Source of the DNA: Acetobacteraceae bacterium
GTDB taxonomy: Bacteria > Pseudomonadota > Alphaproteobacteria > Acetobacterales > Acetobacteraceae
Direction of reading: 5' to 3'
Assembly (NCBI GenBank): GCA_003133265.1
Contig: PKWQ01000226.1
Location: forward strand, 198 to 9,283
Length of the DNA: 9,086 nucleotides
Shown here: piece by piece, positions 7,177 to 9,086 of the stretch
How positions within the stretch are numbered: position 1 is the first letter of the stretch
Layout of the letters: every line of letters begins with the position of its first letter
Program-made: the position numbers and the translations under genes
Notes under the pieces: generated by a model
Seen by the model: the letters and a program-made list of their open reading frames with translations, nothing else
Told to the model about the DNA's origin: nothing
Databases searched by the model: none

Positions 7177-8493
7177 TTAGTTGATTTCTAATCTACCGCT
7201 CGATGAGGGATGGTAATTCGGATTCACCTCCGATACGGGGAGCGCGATTATCCAATCCCATGAGTTACCCAGATAGATTGAGCCTCCGACGATGGTCGGA
7301 CTGACAATGCCAAAACGCCCGCCGAAATGTTTCTTGCCGACAAGGAAACCGGTTTTCGGATTCACGGCATAAACGGTTCCTGCGGTGGCAATGTATAACA
7401 TTCCGTCATAGAAGGTGGCCGGACCGCGCGCCCCGCCCGCAGGGCCCGGCTGTGGCACTGTCCACGTCCAGAGCAGTTTGCCGGTTTTCAGATCGAGCGC
7501 CTGGTAAATGCTCTGGACGGGTGCGCCGACATATACCGTGCCGTCGTGAATCATGGGAACGCCGCCCTTAAAAGCGGGTGGCTTGGAACCGCGACCCATC
7601 CTGTGCGTCCACAGAGGCTTTCCGGTTTCACTGTCGAAGGCCCCAACCGAAACATCCACGGTGACCTTGCCATGGACGGTTTTCGAGGAGGAGACGGCAT
7701 CCATGACCACAATCCCGTCGGATACCGCCGGTGAAACATCCCCCATGCCCATATTAATCGCTTGCGGGATTTGCCCTTTCCAGAGCGTCTTGCCGGTCTT
7801 GGCATCAAGACAAAACAGGAAAGCGGGAACTGACATGCCGACGTAAATCTTACCTTTGTGGACTGCCGGGCTGGACATATTGCCCATTCCACCGACCTTG
7901 TTCACCCAGATCTGTTTGCCCGATTTTGGGTCAAGCGCGTATACTTCACCGGCACCCGTGGAAAGAATGAGTTGTCCGTCGCTGATGGCAGGCGTCGGCA
8001 TTTCATCTCCCTTGGTATCGAAATGCCACAGCAATTCTCCCGTCCGCCGATCCAGCGCGTAAATTCCGTTGAACTCGACTCCGGCTCCGCGAATTGCGCT
8101 GCCGGTTTTCGCAAATGCCTGAGTATTGGAGAAGTTAAAGCCGACCGTTCCGGCGTTTACGTACACAATTTCTCCCTGAACGAGCGGCTGTCCCATGAAG
8201 GTCGTGCTGACCGGGCTGGTGCGCCAGATGAGCTTCCCGGTTCGGGCATTCACCGCATACACAAATTGATCGCTGCTCTGCGCGTAGACAATACCATCAA
8301 CGGCGGTCACGCCCAACGCATTTCCCATCCACTGGGTCATGGTGGTATCACTACTGGCTTCGCCTATCGCATCACTGGCGAAGGGTTTGTTTGCAAGTGG
8401 CCATGAGCGCGCCTCAGCGAACTGCCAGGAAACCCCTTCCCTGACCCAAGCCGGAGCGTTATTGGGCCTGGATTCCCCGGATGACCAACCCAT
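7177..8493 (-). CDS. tetH: Tetrathionate hydrolase, 5'-truncated by an IS remnant
   Basis: A PQQ-type beta-propeller protein matching tetrathionate hydrolase of acidophiles, which cleaves tetrathionate to sulfate, sulfur and thiosulfate in the periplasm or at the outer membrane at low pH. Seen: blade repeats of the form VYAVNARTGKLIW, IYALDRRTGELLWHF, VYALDPKSGKQIW, FCLDAKTGKTLW, GAFDSETGKPLW and ALDLKTGKLLWTW. TetH-like stretches include VREGVSWQFAEARSWPL, TTFMGQPLVQGEIVYVNAG, FDTKGDEMPTPAI and GGMGNMSSPAV. ATG 8493 gives 438 residues; family precursors are about 500. The frame is open to ATG 8631, but that extra part is an IS5-type transposase gene read in the wrong frame. No signal peptide or good Shine-Dalgarno is visible at 8493. 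The 3' end looks complete. It precedes soxB by 90 bases. Expression and export are doubtful; it may be a pseudogene. Confidence 0.88.
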   Translation of the reverse strand: MGWSSGESRPNNAPAWVREGVSWQFAEARSWPLANKPFASDAIGEASSDTTMTQWMGNALGVTAVDGIVYAQSSDQFVYAVNARTGKLIWRTSPVSTTFMGQPLVQGEIVYVNAGTVGFNFSNTQAFAKTGSAIRGAGVEFNGIYALDRRTGELLWHFDTKGDEMPTPAISDGQLILSTGAGEVYALDPKSGKQIWVNKVGGMGNMSSPAVHKGKIYVGMSVPAFLFCLDAKTGKTLWKGQIPQAINMGMGDVSPAVSDGIVVMDAVSSSKTVHGKVTVDVSVGAFDSETGKPLWTHRMGRGSKPPAFKGGVPMIHDGTVYVGAPVQSIYQALDLKTGKLLWTWTVPQPGPAGGARGPATFYDGMLYIATAGTVYAVNPKTGFLVGKKHFGGRFGIVSPTIVGGSIYLGNSWDWIIALPVSEVNPNYHPSSSGRLEIN

Positions 8494-8500
8494 ACGCCGT

Positions 8501-8599
8501 TCACAAAAATAATTTAATCGCCCATTCTTCGTCCGTGAGATCGCTGGGGTAGCGAAGCTTGCTGCGGTCATATCGGCTGCGGTTCTCGTTCGTCCACAT
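8501..8599 (-). pseudogene. IS5-family transposase N-terminal fragment
   Basis: Minus-strand ATG 8599 opens a 32-codon frame, MWTNENRSRYDRSK, LRYPSDLTDEEWAI, then KLFL and TGA at 8501. The first 28 residues are the highly characteristic N-terminus of IS5-family DDE transposases, which normally continue IIEPLIPPAK. Similarity ends at about position 8515, where the DNA switches to sequence leading into tetH. Everything encoding the catalytic domain is gone. The tetH frame runs through this fragment in another frame, which explains the odd N-terminus of the longer tetH open frame. Confidence 0.85.
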
Positions 8600-8684
8600 C
8601 GGAGGCATCCTGCGAATTGGGCTGACGCCATCGAATCACATGTGATTCCAATGATTCAAGATGTCTTCGGACGGACACTAACAG
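8515..8684 (-). mobile_element. Left-end stub of an IS5-type insertion sequence
   Basis: This covers the transposase fragment plus its upstream non-coding leader. The inner limit is the break at about 8515; the outer limit is uncertain but lies between the transposase start and the stop of the outer-membrane gene (8698), possibly near GTTAGTGTCCGTCCGAAG (minus strand, around 8662-8680). No matching right end is present in the window, so target-site duplications cannot be assigned. Confidence 0.6.
8633..8648. repeat. Perfect 16-bp palindrome in the IS5 leader
   Basis: GAATCACATGTGATTC is a perfect palindrome 34 bases upstream of the transposase ATG. A partial copy of the arm (AATGATTCA) follows at 8649-8658. 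It may be a transposase-binding or regulatory site of the parent IS; this is inference. Confidence 0.5.
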
Positions 8685-8696
8685 CGGGCCGGCCCG
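8685..8696. repeat. GC-only palindrome just after the outer-membrane gene
   Basis: CGGGCCGGCCCG is a perfect 12-bp palindrome one base downstream of the TGA at 8698-8700 on the minus strand. It could be the stem of a terminator whose T-tract was displaced by the IS, or the landing site of the IS. No T-run follows. Confidence 0.35.
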
Positions 8697-8697
8697 A

Positions 8698-9086
8698 TCA
8701 GAACGCCACCCACGCAAACAGATAGATCGTGTTGTTGTCAGCAGCATTACGCCCGGCGCCGTCATAGTTGGACGTGGCACCGTTGAACTTGGTGTAATAG
8801 ATGTACTGCAACCCGATCTTGGCATTGAACCACGGCCAGAACGACGGGCCGCCATGGTTGAAGGGCATGTAGTCGATCTCGCCGATCCAGCCCGACGAAT
8901 TGGGACTGTTATTCGCCGAAGTGCTGCCGTAGAGACCAGCGTCGGTGTTTCCATCGACCTGGAAGTACCCGACCGTCCCACTGTAAGTCTGGTTGTAAGA
9001 ATAGCTGGTCTTGACATTGAAGCTGCGCAAAGTGTTCGTCTGGTTGGACGAATTCCCCAACGCCGAGGATGCGCGGAGGTCCTGGT
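8698..9086 (-). CDS. C-terminal part of an outer-membrane beta-barrel-like protein (5' end outside window)
   Basis: The minus frame is open from the right edge (QDLRASSALGNSSNQTN...) to TGA at 8698-8700, giving 129 residues. It alternates polar and aromatic residues in strand-like runs (FNVKTSYSYNQTYSGTVGYF, WFNAKIGLQYIYYTKF, NTIYLFAWVAF) with Gly/Asn/Ser turns. It ends in Phe after an alternating hydrophobic strand, the C-terminal signature recognised by the BAM assembly machinery. That supports an outer-membrane beta-barrel, perhaps a porin-like protein or one of the barrel proteins often annotated as cytochrome C in this group. No haem motif is visible in this part. The gene ends just before the IS5 stub, so the IS did not cut its coding sequence. 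Its identity beyond a barrel is not determined. Confidence 0.7.
   Translation of the reverse strand, partial: QDLRASSALGNSSNQTNTLRSFNVKTSYSYNQTYSGTVGYFQVDGNTDAGLYGSTSANNSPNSSGWIGEIDYMPFNHGGPSFWPWFNAKIGLQYIYYTKFNGATSNYDGAGRNAADNNTIYLFAWVAF

Noticed and set aside
8494..8631. Residues encoded upstream of ATG 8493 as a genuine TetH N-terminus or metal-binding Cys-rich leader
   Set aside because: The Cys/Arg-rich look comes from reading an IS5 transposase gene out of frame; in the correct frame it is a clear transposase start.
8568..9017. A 149-codon minus-strand open frame crossing the outer-membrane gene and the IS stub
   Set aside because: It is rich in Arg/Ser/Thr, crosses a mobile-element border and is out of frame with both the barrel protein and the transposase.
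1..9086. CRISPR arrays, tRNA or rRNA genes, riboswitches, a replication origin
   Set aside because: No regularly spaced repeats, no cloverleaf-like or rRNA-like sequence, and no iteron or DnaA-box cluster were seen on reading both strands.

Overview
The window looks like an acidophilic alphaproteobacterium of the Acetobacteraceae type (Acidiphilium-like). This is inferred from GC-rich coding sequence, a copper-resistance pair, sulfur-oxidation genes and several kinds of insertion-sequence debris. Taxonomy rests on gene content and recall of protein families, not on a search.

Left part (1-4165): three small minus-strand genes run csoR-side to left: a conserved hypothetical protein, a YkoF/MTH1187-like thiamine-binding-type protein, and a SAM-dependent methyltransferase cut by the window edge. 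Next is csoR (minus), divergent from copA (plus). csoR encodes a Cu(I)-sensing repressor and copA a P1B-1 Cu(I)/Ag(I) exporting ATPase. The 105-bp gap between them holds a near-perfect 17-bp CsoR-type operator lying between a plausible -35 and -10 for copA.

Middle (4166-5418): a scrapyard of mobile DNA. It has a tyrosine recombinase that kept its N-terminal and early catalytic parts but lost its C-terminal catalytic half, an unassigned stretch with a possible plus-strand coding remnant, and an IS66-type tnpA remnant broken by a one-base deletion and then truncated.

Right part (5419-8515): a minus-strand pair of sulfur-oxidation genes of visibly lower GC, tetH (tetrathionate hydrolase, PQQ-like beta-propeller) followed by soxB (thiosulfohydrolase). 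Both products normally act outside the cytoplasm, yet neither has a visible export signal here. For tetH the reason can be seen: an IS5-type transposase fragment (MWTNENRSRYDRSK...) is joined directly to its 5' part, so promoter, start and signal peptide are gone. For soxB, the ATG has a good Shine-Dalgarno sequence and an in-frame stop just upstream, so no leader is encoded. Beyond the IS scar, the 3' end of an outer-membrane beta-barrel-like gene runs off the right edge.

The simplest reading is a native copper operon next to a horizontally acquired, IS-scarred and probably decaying reduced-sulfur cassette. I see no CRISPR array, rRNA, tRNA or recognisable defence system. The most unusual features are the tetH-soxB pair with two missing export signals and the architecture of the csoR/copA control region.
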